Part shown: piece after piece, positions 22,131-33,237 of the stretch
How the letters are laid out: each line of letters starts with the position of its first letter
Position numbering within the stretch: position 1 is the first letter of the stretch
NCBI GenBank assembly: GCA_963576475.1
Contig: OY754967.1
Coordinates: 27,944,595 to 28,008,594 of the forward strand
Direction: 5' to 3'
DNA from: Molanna angustata
Lineage: Eukaryota; Arthropoda; Insecta; Trichoptera; Molannidae
Length of the DNA stretch: 64,000 nucleotides
Notes under the pieces: generated by a model
Databases searched by the model: none
What the model was told of the DNA's origin: nothing
What the model saw: the letters and a program-made list of their open reading frames with translations, nothing else
Position numbers and translations under genes: made by a program

Positions 22131-23319
22131 TCACTTAAACAAATGAGTGGAATATTTAAAAAGTTTTGTATTTTTAATTAATCATAGTCTGGATGAAGGT
22201 CGTTTCTTATTCGGATCGTCTACTAATAGTAGCTGACTCCATCTTTGAGAAATATTTTAATCAATTGAAGCCTCTCTCCCTAGTTTTTATAGAATCACAT
22301 ATATTTCTCATTTAAACTTTATCAAAATATATTCCAATTTTTATTGGCCAATTTAAAATGGTTAAGTTAAAAAAAAATCTAAATGTGATCTATTATTACC
22401 TACTTGTGTACAAAAATTTATTTGATACCTACAGGATTTCATGAAATCATTAACCAGTTCATGATTTCATTAATTATACGATAACGTTACGACATATGTA
22501 TCGATAAACTTGTATTTTCTTTTTATTGACCTTTTATGATTTCTACAGTGAGATTTCAGTCACCTTCTTTGTGATAATACCATAAACGCTATTTTATTTA
22601 ATTCTGAAAAGACTTATTAAAACGAAAACGCGTGGTTGATAAATTGAATGTGTGAGCGCTTTCAAGTCTTAAAATATCGTTATTTAACAGGTAGGTACTT
22701 CATAACGAATATAATAATATTTTATTTTGAATATATCACAGGATCTTCATACTTTGTCGTAATTATTTTTTATTGCCTCGTTAATAACTTCAAAATTACA
22801 TATTTTGAAAATGAATATAGAATTAACGTATAACGGTGGAGAATTATATATTTCAAACGTAATAAGACTTTAATCTCGTTTGATAAGCACTCGGGTTCTG
22901 TACATTAATTTACAGATATTTGCGTAAAAACCCTCCAACACCCACGTTTGTAAAAAAATATCAAATGTTTATTTTCCTTTGAGAATTTTTCTCGTATTTC
23001 AACAAGATTGTGTCGAGTGACGAGGAATCTAAGGCTGTTGTTTTCAAATGAAAATGCCAAACGTGATGTTTTTATTTTTCTAGGCCTCAGAACTTCCTGC
23101 TAATTTGCGTGCCCTAAGTGGAAATATTCCTTAACCTAATTAGATGTTTCAGAGAAAGACCACTATTATTGAAATAACAAGAAATAGGTAGGTATAACTT
23201 CAAACTTTGTTCAATGTACCTATATTGCCAGTTTTCATATTGTGGGAGTTCTTTTTTTGTTAAAGTACCTTTGAAAACGTAAGCGTAAAACGTAAAACGA
23301 GTAAGAACTATTTCTATTA
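22131..23319. other. AT-rich stretch with no recognised gene
   Basis: I found no supportable feature. Confidence 0.4.
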
Positions 23320-23859
23320 CTAGTTGCATGTAACACATGAGATCCAACTGTCGATGGCGATAGTATGTAAAATTGAAGAGTACGTACAAAACTCAAACAT
23401 AAAGATATTTTGTTATATATACATGTAGGTATGTATGTCAGGATAGCATAGTATGGAGGTCAGTCTTTTTTTCTTACGCAGAATATGAAAACAGGACGAT
23501 TGTGTGTATGTTTGTTTGGAGATAAAGTATCAAACTATTGAGACCCTGTAGATATTGTGTAGTGTATATTGCCTTACAAATTGTATGAAACGATGTCGTC
23601 ACTAAATTCAATTTTTATAAATATTGTTAAAAAAAGTTTGATAAAGTCGATCCATAATAAATATTGGTATGACTCATCACATAAAAATGCAACACATTTG
23701 ACAAACGCCGTCAGTCTTATGTATATTCGCCTTAATTTATTGGCAATGCTGTGACCATTATTTTGTCCTAAGTTGACACACATTTTACCGATTTTACATT
23801 TTATTAAATTTTGAAGATTTGTATGTATTTTGGAAAATAACGAATGTAATTATTGCTTG

Positions 23860-23948
23860 TAACTATTACTTCCTTGCACCTTGCGCAAGTGGCGAGTTTC
23901 TTGGCACATGGCAATTCCTTTCAATTAATCAGTATTTCCAGCCCAGAG
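23860..23948 (-). mobile_element. 3' part of SINE family 2
   Basis: This is the reverse complement of the tail of the SINE at 49680 (CTGGGCTGGAAA, TGCCA…TGGCAA, GCCACTTGCGCAAG). Only the 3' half is present. Confidence 0.6.
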
Positions 23949-23991
23949 ATGGAATGTTTGCGTGAGAACAGAATTTAAATAAATTAAATTA

Positions 23992-24047
23992 GATGGGTCG
24001 GTGGCAGAGCAGTTAGCGCATTGGGTTAGTAATACAGTGGTTAGCAA
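23992..24047 (+). mobile_element. tRNA-Thr SINE head fragment (copy 4)
   Basis: GATGGGTCGGTGGCAGAGCA followed by the anticodon-arm region (GGGTTAGTAATACAGTGG). It breaks off before the B box and body. Confidence 0.7.
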
Positions 24048-24659
24048 TTCCGTCAACATTAGTATTAAATATGACACTTAATTTCTGTCATCGTTCTTTG
24101 GGGGTAGGTTGAGGCCATATGGGCCTAGCCAGTAAAGTTGGTGGTGGCTGTAGCCCCATCCTAGGATTCTGGGAAAAAGGTCGGTGCCCCCTTCAATTCT
24201 TACCTATGGACTATATATATATATATATCTTGCTCGACGGACACTCGTCGCTCTCCGTCAGCGGCATGTTGGTACTTGATCCGAGTTAGATTGGCGGGCC
24301 TCAACGGTTGGAGTTGGCCTCTTGTTGGCAGAGGTATGAAATATGCTTGATGGTACTGCTACAATGTTTATATGTTTTATTGAAAATTAAATTATCTAGT
24401 TGGGGTGTTTCGGCTTTTGTCGTTTTTTTTTAAATCATGTCCTTAAACGGTCAAAGCTGGTTTAGCCCAGTACGTGTAGACTTCAATAAAACATAAGTCT
24501 GAAAATAAATTCCAAAAATAAGTCAATAAATACAAAATTAAAAAGTGATAAAGTTGAATCTTATGAATTAGTAAAGTAAATTTTATTAATAAGAAAGTAT
24601 AAAAAGGATACATTATGACATGTTATAAAAAAATATATATCACAAATAAATTTGAAATT

Positions 24660-24695
24660 CTCCCCGAAAAGAAGGAAACCTTGTGCTTCGGGGAG
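24660..24695 (-). repeat. Stable hairpin in LINE 3' UTR
   Basis: CTCCCCGAA and TTCGGGGAG pair, with a nested AAGG-AAA-CCTT inside. It is GC-rich in an AT-rich trailer. Hairpins near LINE 3' ends can be recognised by the reverse transcriptase in CR1/L2-type elements; that role here is inference. Confidence 0.65.
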
Positions 24696-25103
24696 GAGTT
24701 CACAAAACTTAAATTTAACAAGATACATCAAATACATAGAAGGAGTCTACAGTAAGGTACACAAAACATCAGAGTTCACAAAAAAATAAAAATTATTTTA
24801 ATTTACAAAAGTGGAAAAATAAATAAAAAAAAGCTAACAATTAATAAAGATATACACAGGACTTCCCACACACAATGCATACACTAAAATTAATACAATC
24901 ATATGGTACAATGAGGAGGAAATTATTTTAACTTTTTTTTTAAAGTTGACAAGTTGTCAGTATTATTCAATTTTATATTTCTATCCAGTGCATTGTACCA
25001 TTTTACACCCATGAATGAATAATGGCTCTGTCCCAACTTCGTTAACCTCATGGGGAGTATTATGAATTAATTGATAGATTTATAAAATTGATTTTTAATA
25101 TTA

Positions 25104-25176
25104 TAGGTCGTAAGACCTGGTCTCTTGATTTCCTGGTTTTCCTTTAATATTTCAACTTCGTCTCTATTGAGGTGTT
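25104..25176 (+). repeat. Dispersed repeat D, copy 1
   Basis: AGGTCGTAAGACCTGG…CTTGATTTCCTGGTT…TTCGTCTCTATTGAGG is shared with 29582-29670, 32353-32434 (inverted) and 60666-60690 (partial). Confidence 0.7.
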
Positions 25177-25185
25177 AAAAACTTT

Positions 25186-26850
25186 GGATTAATTTTTTTT
25201 ATAATGGTTAATCATTGGTTAAATTTTGCTAATTTAAAACATTAATTGAAGTTATATGAAGCTTCTTAATCAAAATCGGGATATAATAACATGGGCTACG
25301 TTATTATTTGTTGACGTAACAACCAATTTAATTTTCCACATTCTGTTATTTCGCTCTTATATTGCTCTCGTAACACCAACGAAACCCTTTTCAGTCGGAA
25401 GTATGAACTTGTAACGAAACAGCCGATTCATCAGTGCTACCACAAACTTCAGATAAATGTTCCTGAACTTATCTCTGTATAACTCTTAAAGAGCTTTAAG
25501 AACCATATTACCAAATGCTCGCAGTATTTCGCATAATATTTCATATTGGAGTATTGGATATTAAATTCACTGGAAGTTTGTTTACTGATATAAGTTATTA
25601 CAGAGTGACTTATCTATGAATTTTATTTACATTTCATACGGATTAATACCCGAGATCAAAAATATAAGATAGTTATGTCATTGTGACTCAAGTAGAAAAC
25701 TACAAACTTTGGCACTCGTTAAATAAAACACCCTCGTGCTGTATGGAAGAGATCCTTGTCTGTAATTAAATGTAAAGTTTCTCAAGACTTCTAAAAGTAA
25801 TCTTCAATTAGTGTACATGCAACATGGAAGATCTTCAACTCAATAAATAACTGAGTTTAGGTAAAAGCATTTAAGATCTTCTACATTTAGTTTCAAAATG
25901 TTCTTCTTAGATATTTACTTTTTTGTCTTTATTATTTGCCATCATATGTATTTTTATACTGTATTGAAAATTTCGAATGCATTTTGTATGTAGTTTAAAT
26001 GCCAAGAATCTCCTTAATTTAAAACTCAAAGCCATTTTACTTGTTTAGTTACTTAATAAGGTACTTATTTTTAAGTGGAGCTATTCATATTTTATTTATA
26101 AATTCAGCTTAAAATTTAAAGGTTAAATTATATTAAATATGCCTGATATTTACCAACATATCAACCAATGCCCAACGTATTGATCAAATTGTATAATAAC
26201 GGAATATTCTCTGTATTATCGTTTTTATTATGTAAGCTTCTATCGTATATACATTAGAATTTATTGAGAAATAAAATATTCGACGTTTCAACTTAATCGT
26301 TCTTTTTCAAATCGTTTCGCGAATCAAAACATTTTACGTTCAAAACAAACAGTCACAAATTTATTGAACTTTATTTAAAACAAATCGTTTGACAGTTAAG
26401 TTATTTCAATAAAACACTTTCTTAAAAGCAGCATTGAATACCTAGCAAAAAAAAACGAGAAAATAATTGACTATGGAGTTTGATTTTCATTCATACGGTC
26501 TCCGTTTAATATTTTCAATTATATTCCGAACAATAACCCAATATCCAACAAAATACTCGTCAGAGTCAATAAATTTCACACGAGTTTATGTTTAAATACA
26601 TAAATAATATAAAGCATAGATTGGGAATCGGATTAAAGTGAAACCACTAGATTGTGAACATATTTTGTTAGGCATTATTTTTATCACATCCATAAATTTC
26701 TCCATTTAGGTTATAGTTTGTTCAAAATTGATTGACCCAAATGATAGTTAATTTATATTTAGGCAAACATTGATTAAATATTGAATTACACAATATTAAT
26801 TTATGGGATGAATCGAAACCATATTGGTAAATAGACCCGAGATTTAGTTC
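25186..26850. other. AT-rich stretch with no recognised gene
   Basis: I see nothing supportable in it. Confidence 0.4.
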
Positions 26851-27286
26851 AAATATATCGTTTTTTTATTTATTTATTATTATTATTAATACACAAAGCA
26901 AATATAACATATATAAACTGACTAATAACGCCCCACTAGGCAAACGCCTGTTCTGGGACTGTTATATTACACACTTGTGTAAAATAACAGTCGTTTCGTT
27001 AACAAATATATCGTTTTTTTATTTATTTATTATTATTATTAATACACAAAGCAAATATAACATATATAAACTGACTAATAACGCCCCACTAGGCAAACGC
27101 CTCTTCTGGGACTGTTATTTTACACACTTGTGTAAAATAACAGTCGTTTCGTTAACAAATATATCGTTTTTTTATTTATTTATTATTATTATTAATACAC
27201 AAAGCATATATAACATATATTAACTGACCATAAACGCCCCACTAGGCAAACGCCTGTTCTGGGACTGTTATTTTACACACTTGTGT
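26851..27286. repeat. 153-bp tandem array, about 2.85 units
   Basis: AAATATATCG recurs at 26851, 27004 and 27157 (exactly 153 bp apart). Units are nearly identical and contain ACGCCCCACTAGGCAAACGC and a 13-bp-arm palindrome (GTTATTTTACACA/TGTGTAAAATAAC, 2-nt loop). The CCCCACTAGGCA motif resembles text at 32210 and 32655. Confidence 0.92.
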
Positions 27287-29291
27287 ATTTTTATTCAGCT
27301 GTAATTTTCATACTTTCACATGTTATAAAAGAAGAGTAAACAAGAGAAAAAAAATATATGTAAAATGAATGATACAAATACACAAAAATAATCAATTGTA
27401 CAAAATATTGAAAAAAATATATACCTATTAATAGTATTGATAGAAACAAAAAATGTGAATATAAATATGACATGTGCCGGTTCAGAAGTCACGGGCGGAT
27501 AACCACATCCGCATAGTGCATACCTGATATCTTTTTCCAGTTTATCAGAGCAGCCTTGAAGGATCTAGTTGTAGTCAATTTTATTTCATTCTTTTCAGAC
27601 TTTCTTTATTAGGGCTTAAGTCTATTATAATAATACTAAAGTCTCACGATGCCCTTTTTCAAGAACTAAACCCATGACATGAACCCAAGACATAAAGCTA
27701 ATAAATGGAAATATGTAAGAAGCCAGCTGTAAACTTTTTTAAATTGCATAAGGTGGGTACATTTTTTTCTGATATTTATATTGTTTTCATACTTTTTGAT
27801 AAAATTGTACCAAAATATATAAAAAAATAGAGTTGAGAATAATAATCAATAAAATATACTTTTTATATATAAGTATTTAGATGAAAAGTAAAAACTGCAA
27901 AATGGACGAATAATAGGTTCCGAAAATCTTTAAAAACTGATACACTGCAGTAAAAAAATACGTAAAGTATGTGAATTGCGTATAATGTGTAAAGTTATTA
28001 CCTACCTATACAATTACCTTGTCAGTAAGACAAGTGCGATGTTTATCAGTAAGCGAATGACATAATCAAAACTTATATTGATTCAGTTCTTTTTTGATAA
28101 AAATATAATTTGATTTTTTTCTATTTTTGACGCGAAATAGAAAATAATTCTTATTTTCCCTTTTAAGTAAGAAGAAGAACTTTAATTTTCGCTAGGCACA
28201 AGAAAGGTCATTTGACTTTTATATATATGTTTGCGATAGAAGAGCAAACTGTTGGAAGTAATAACATAAATATTTTCAATATAAAAGAAAAGTTATTTCC
28301 ACATTAGACTATTCATTTTGAAAAGATTTCTTGTGGGCGTATTCATTATTATGTGTATGACGTTCGATAAATTGAAAAATATCCATGGATAGATAGGTTT
28401 TAAAAGATCCTTAAAACTCTGTACCGTCTGTTTGAAGTTGGAATTCCCCCAAATAATGTTTGTTAAGATAGGGAAAATATTTGTTTCATCTGCCATTATT
28501 AAAAATTTTTGAGGATATATTTCCTATAAATATTTGTTAAAAATCAAATATAGCAGTAAAATATGATATTATACAGAATTTATTAATATTTTATCTATGG
28601 GCACTAAATTAAGATATTTTTATCAGCTGACTGAACGTTTTTCATTTTTGAAATATAACCTACGAAGCTGTATATATTCTAGATAGTTCTTTAATTATTC
28701 ACATTTATGCCGGCGATTAAATGGAAGTGCTTGATATAACTTTACCTTTGTAGGTACATCTACCTGTTATTCCCGTGTAAGTGTGTTTGATATGTGACAC
28801 TCCGGCCCGGTCCATAAATAAGGGAGATAAACCCTCGCTTGTTAGCCGGGGTGATATTATTGTTAATGTTTTTATTTTACCCCCGTTGGCGATGGCTTCG
28901 TGTATTTAGGTACCCCGGTGTTATGCGCCATTTCAGATTCGGTCGAAAAATAAAAATGCAAATTGTATGACACAATTTTGTATGTGTGGTCAATTTTTCA
29001 TGTATCGGACAGTTGAGGGGCGAGCTTTGGGAAATTGACAGATTAGGGCCAGAGCATTTACATAATATGGAAATATACTGAAAATAATCTATGTATTCGA
29101 ATTTATTTAAGGCTCCATAGCGGTCCTTGCCGCATTATCATATTTCGTTATCCTCCTTAACATTTGAGTTAGGATTGAAAACATGTTAGCAAATGATTTC
29201 ATTATTATTCGATCTTTCGTGAAAAAGTAACAGTATCTAAAAATCGAATATAATATTATGATTGCATAAATTAAACACTTATCAATAAATT
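27287..29291. other. AT-rich stretch with no recognised gene
   Basis: No supported gene. A GC-richer patch at 28795-28960 has no recognisable product. A short minus-strand open frame at 28293-28496 starts in a good ATG context but matches nothing I know. Confidence 0.4.
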
Positions 29292-29517
29292 AATCCTACC
29301 GATTTTTGATATTAATTCTACATTTATTTTTTCCTCTCCAGAACTACCGTTTCGCCTGGTGAAGGTCTTTTCAACTGGTCTGGAAGGCCTTTTCAACCAG
29401 TTGAAAAGGCCTTTACCAGGCGAAACGGTCGTCCTCGAGAGGAAAAAATAAATGTAGAAAGAAAAAAAGTGTTAATTTATTTTAAAAATATTAATTAATA
29501 TCCAAAATCGGTAGGAT
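29292..29517. repeat. Foldback element (226 bp)
   Basis: Outer arms ATCCTACCGATTTTTG and CAAAATCGGTAGGAT and inner arms (CCTCTC…ACCGTTTCGCCTGGT and ACCAGGCGAAACGGT…GAGAGG) form a long imperfect hairpin with CTTTTCAACTGG/CCAGTTGAAAAG near the apex. No coding capacity. Confidence 0.85.
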
Positions 29518-29581
29518 AAGGGAAATCAATAAAAAGGCATAATTGGTGAACGTTTTGCAAGCGTTTAGAGTGATCATGTAA

Positions 29582-29670
29582 ACCAGCCGATGACAGGTCG
29601 TAAGTCCTGTAGGTGCCTTGATTTCCCGGTTCTCTTATAATATTACAATTTTGTCTCTATTGAGGTATTT
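29582..29670 (+). repeat. Dispersed repeat D, copy 2
   Basis: It contains CCGATGACAGGTCGTAAGTC and TTGTCTCTATTGAGG. It is closest to the inverted copy at 32353-32434. Confidence 0.7.
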
Positions 29671-30718
29671 AAGTAAAGCGGACATATTTTGAGAATGCAT
29701 CTATGTCTATCTCCGTGTTATTATTCTGACAAGAGCTCTTCGACGTACTCCGATGGAATAACTTAAACTTAATTTATTTGCAGTTTTTATGGCCGCTAAA
29801 AGCAAAGCAAAAGAGACAAACCTTTGTTTTTTTTAATTCTTTGAATGTTTTGGAAAATGTTTTATAAGTTATCGAGCCTGATATTAACAAAACATCAAAT
29901 TCAATCTTCTGATTAGATAGTTAAAAATTTATATGCAAAAATATGCACACCAAATTACCTTCTAAACATATGAAAAAATATTGTATATAACCAAATCTGC
30001 GATATTTAATAATGTTACGTGAAGAGAAGGTATAATTAAGATGTTTTTTTTTTAAATAGCTAGAATAGTAATTAAAATATTGAAAAACTCAGTTGGTAGA
30101 TTTTCATATTCTCTTTCGATTGAAATAAAAATCTAATTCAATGGGCTTGTTGTTTTTTGGTTACAATAAAAAATTAATTAGGGTTTTATTAAAACTAATA
30201 ATACAATAAAAATTCTAAACAAATTCCAATATCTAAAAACTCACGCAATAGAATGACGTAAAAATAAAGTTTTGTTTATTTCAAAGACGTATCTTTTGAG
30301 GGTACTGGAGAAATATTTACAAAATTTACTATTTAGCCTACTACAGCCTCTTAAGTTTTCGTTTTAATTGTTTCCATTGAAATTGTTTCCACGTTTGAAT
30401 ATAATCGTGGCAATAGCTGTTGTAGATTCGCAACCGATGGTTAGTGAATAAAATGGGGGGCTCTAGAAAAAATAAATATGTAAAAGTGGGCGGTGGTCAA
30501 AAAAAGTTTGAGAACCTATACCATTACCTTTACCTTTTATTATATATTTTTCTTAGTTTAAGATTTCCACACTATAGAATAGTGGAGAGTCATGACTTCA
30601 TAATTTTTATGCGTATTTTTTTTACATCAATTTCTCAACGAGTATCATGTAGAGAGTGCACACTGTGAGTTTCGTCTTGATGTTTTTGTATGTATGGCGT
30701 ACGGCGTACGGAATTATC
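29671..30718. other. AT-rich stretch with no recognised gene
   Basis: Only the ACTATTC…TAGTGGAGAGTCATGACTT segment (30567-30610), shared inverted with 20770-20817, could be recognised. Confidence 0.4.
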
Positions 30719-31195
30719 CTTTTTAATAATAAATAATAATAAATTTGGATAATTTATATAGCGCCGTTTTTGTGAATATCTCACCTCAAGGGCGCTGAAA
30801 AAATGATTATGTTGTATCATTTCGGCTCTGGTAAGATTTGCGAAAAGGTGCGTTTTGAGTTTTTTCCTGAACGAAGATATATTTTCGGTTTGTCTGAGGG
30901 TGTGTGGGAGCTTATTCCATGCATTTGGTCCTGCCACAGCAAATGCACGATCACCGAAATTAGTTGTGTGTACCCTGTTTATTTCAACTAATTTCCCAAC
31001 CATGGATGACGAGGCAGAACGAAGTGATGATTGTCTGTCATTTATTGAAAGCGGAATGCACAGTTCAGAGAGGTAAGTAGGAGCCATACCACGAAGTGCT
31101 TTAAATATTATGAGACAGAGCTTATATTCAATTCTTTCGGGGACTTTAAGCCAATGTATTAGCCAATTTTGTGTCCTCTCTACAGCCAAAACTAC
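30719..31195 (-). mobile_element. L2/CR1-type LINE, 5'-truncated 3' end
   Basis: The minus strand encodes HWLKVPERIEYKLCLIIFKA, GMAPTYLSELCIPL, SLRSASSSMVGKL, FGDRAFAVAGPNAWNKLPH and SSFRKKLKTHLF in the order typical of the L2-clade ORF2 C-terminus. The 3' end has the AGCGCC…GGCGCT hairpin followed by TATATAAATTATCC and a TTATTATT tail, also typical of L2-type elements. The frame stays open through the trailer to 30635. Nothing upstream of the C-terminal domain remains. Confidence 0.85.
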
Positions 31196-31398
31196 AAGTC
31201 CGATCTACTTCATATTTACATCATATGTGTTAAGTGCATAGACCTGGAGCTGATAAGTTTTCCATAGACAACTTTTAATTTCTTCTTTGTGATTTCATCT
31301 TTTACGTTGTTTTTTTGTGTCCTCTACAGCCCGAACTATAATTCCGATTGACTTCATATCGATAGAGATGAGAGTTTTGTTTTGTCCACGACCCACTC

Positions 31399-31492
31399 GT
31401 TTTAATGAAATATCGGTATAATTTACTTATAACACTTTTTCATAGGTTTTAATGAAATATCCTTATAATTGACTTATAACACTTTTTCATAG
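31399..31492. repeat. 47-bp tandem duplication
   Basis: Two adjacent copies begin GTTTTAATGAAATATC and end ACACTTTTTCATAG (31399-31445, 31446-31492), with few differences. Confidence 0.9.
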
Positions 31493-31779
31493 ATACTCTA
31501 GGATACATAAAGGTATATTGTTTTTACTAGAAAATAATTTAATAATCGATTTTGAAGACAAACTCCATACTTTTCAAATAAAAAAAAAACATAAAATAAA
31601 ATCATATTTTGTTTTATGTCATTGGCTTCGAAAGTCGAAACAGAAATGAACACACGAGATTTTTCAACTTCTCCGATGAGAGCAGATATTATGACTTGTG
31701 TGCCATTTATATTTGGCAGTAAAGTTTGTCCTGAATTTTCCTCCAAATGTGTTGTGCCATCAGTTGTTACAGCGTGAAG

Positions 31780-31876
31780 CTATCACTTTTTATTTTATTT
31801 AAGTGTGTGCTCTCGTATCGACAGAAAAGTTGAATCGGTGCGAGTTTGTAGCGGCGCAATAAAATCCCACACAGGT
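31780..31876 (+). other. Possible non-coding exon ending in a strong splice donor
   Basis: CACACAG|GTAAGTATG (GT at 31875-31876) matches the donor consensus almost perfectly. The preceding 90 bp are GC-richer than the surroundings. No open frame or acceptor was identified, so a first exon is possible but unproven. Confidence 0.2.
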
Positions 31877-32352
31877 AAGTATGTATTCCGTTATCGTTTT
31901 CAGGGAGTTATACATTTTTAGGATTTAATCAGAAAGACGAGAGTCAAATAAAGATTTTTTTTATAAAATTTATAATTTATCAGATTTTTCGTTTACACAA
32001 TGGATTTATTTATATTTATTTCTATCCAAAAACATAGAGTAGTTAATTGTAGGTAATATAAGCATATATGTACATACATACATAGTAGACATATAAAAGA
32101 AATATTAGTTATTTCATTTCTAATAAATAACATTTTATTACTTCACTTGTGCTTACATAGTTTATGCTATCTCTTTTTTTTTTTGTTTTTTTTTTTTTTT
32201 GTAACTAGCCCTCTCACTAGGCACTGCCTGTGCTAAGGTGAGCTTGTTTTTATCTATTATGTTGTTCAAATATATTTTTTAATTGCATATACGCAAACAT
32301 TGGATTTTTTTCCCTGTCGGAAGTCAAATGATCTTTTTATTGACAATAACTT

Positions 32353-32434
32353 CTCAATAGAGACGAAGTTGGGATATTATAGAAGAACCAGGGACTCAGG
32401 CACCTACAGGACTTACGACCTGTCATCGGCTGGT
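32353..32434 (-). repeat. Dispersed repeat D, copy 3 (inverted)
   Basis: CTCAATAGAGACGAAG…CACCTACAGGACTTACGACC…CATCGGCTGG is the reverse complement of D copies 1 and 2. Confidence 0.7.
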
Positions 32435-32850
32435 CTATTATGTTGTTTATTTATTCATACATTTACATATAATATAAGTAGGTACATGTACATACATACG
32501 CATTCGTACATATGCGTTTTTTTCTCTCTTTCTGAACACAATATATCATTTACAGTCATACACACACAACGAAACTTGTAAAAATAAATTAGTTGTTGAA
32601 ATAATTTAATTTTTTTTTACTTGTCTATCTCTTTTTATTTGAATTTTTTGTTACTAGCCCCTCACTAGGCATCCTGTGCTAAGGTGAGCTCGTTTTATGT
32701 TATTGTCTATTATGTTTGTATGTATTAGTGCATTTTACATTTTATTTGGTAGAATTTATCCTTCAGGATTTTTTCATCTATTTCATAAACCCATTTTATT
32801 GTTAGTTTTTTAAATTCTTTTGCATTTCTGATGTTTTTAATATTTAAAAC

Positions 32851-33237
32851 ACAAACTTTTTCGAATTAAAATATAAATTTATACATGTTTTACGCAAACT
32901 TTTTCGTATTAAAATATAAATTTATACATGTTTTACACAAACTTTTTCGTATTAAAATATAAATTTATACATGTTTCACACAAACTTTTTCGTATTAAAA
33001 TACAAATTTATACATGTTTTACACAAACTTTTTCGTATTAAAATATAAATTTATACATGTTTTACACAAACTTTTTCGTATTAAAATATAAATTTATACA
33101 TGTTTTACGCAAACTTTTTCGTATTAAAATATAAATTTATACATGTTTTACACAAACTTTTTCGTATTAAAATATAAATTTATACATGTTTTACGCAAAC
33201 TTTTTCGTATTAAAATATAAATTTATACATGTTTTAA
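32851..33237. repeat. 43-bp satellite, nine units
   Basis: Units of the form CAAACTTTTTCGTATT + AAAATATAAATTTATACATG + TTTTA repeat every 43 bp with one or two changes per unit (for example TACGC versus TACAC). The array is very homogeneous, indicating recent expansion. Confidence 0.97.

Larger units (their letters stand above)
23320..24440 (-). mobile_element. Helentron/DINE-like element A3, split
   Basis: It carries the same CTAG-terminated hairpin end (23320-23335) and shared body to about 23640, resuming at about 24370-24440 (ATCTAGTTGGGGTGTTTCGG). The 730-bp interruption contains unidentified DNA, a SINE-2 tail (23860-23948), a tRNA-Thr SINE head (23992-24047) and a GC-richer fragment (24048-24367). 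This copy provides the empty site for the hAT MITE in A1. Confidence 0.6.
24440..25185 (-). pseudogene. LINE ORF2 C-terminus plus 3' UTR
   Basis: On the minus strand the coding remnant reads NRDEVEILKENQEIKRPGLT (about 25110-25170), then after an in-frame stop MRLTKLGQSHYSFMGVKWYN…NLSTLKKKLK ending near 24930. The LRKLGQ.S..Y.G..WN.L….S…FKK.LK pattern is the usual C-terminal tail of CR1/Jockey-group LINE proteins. A long AT-rich trailer with a strong hairpin follows. No RT core remains. The 25104-25176 part recurs elsewhere in the window. Confidence 0.55.

Noticed and set aside
26975..27223. Repeated open frame across the 153-bp array
   Set aside because: The period of 153 is a multiple of three, so an open frame in one unit persists across units; no coding evidence.
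28293..28496. 67-codon minus-strand frame starting in a good ATG context
   Set aside because: No homology recognised, no splice or neighbouring exon evidence, short length; cannot be separated from chance.
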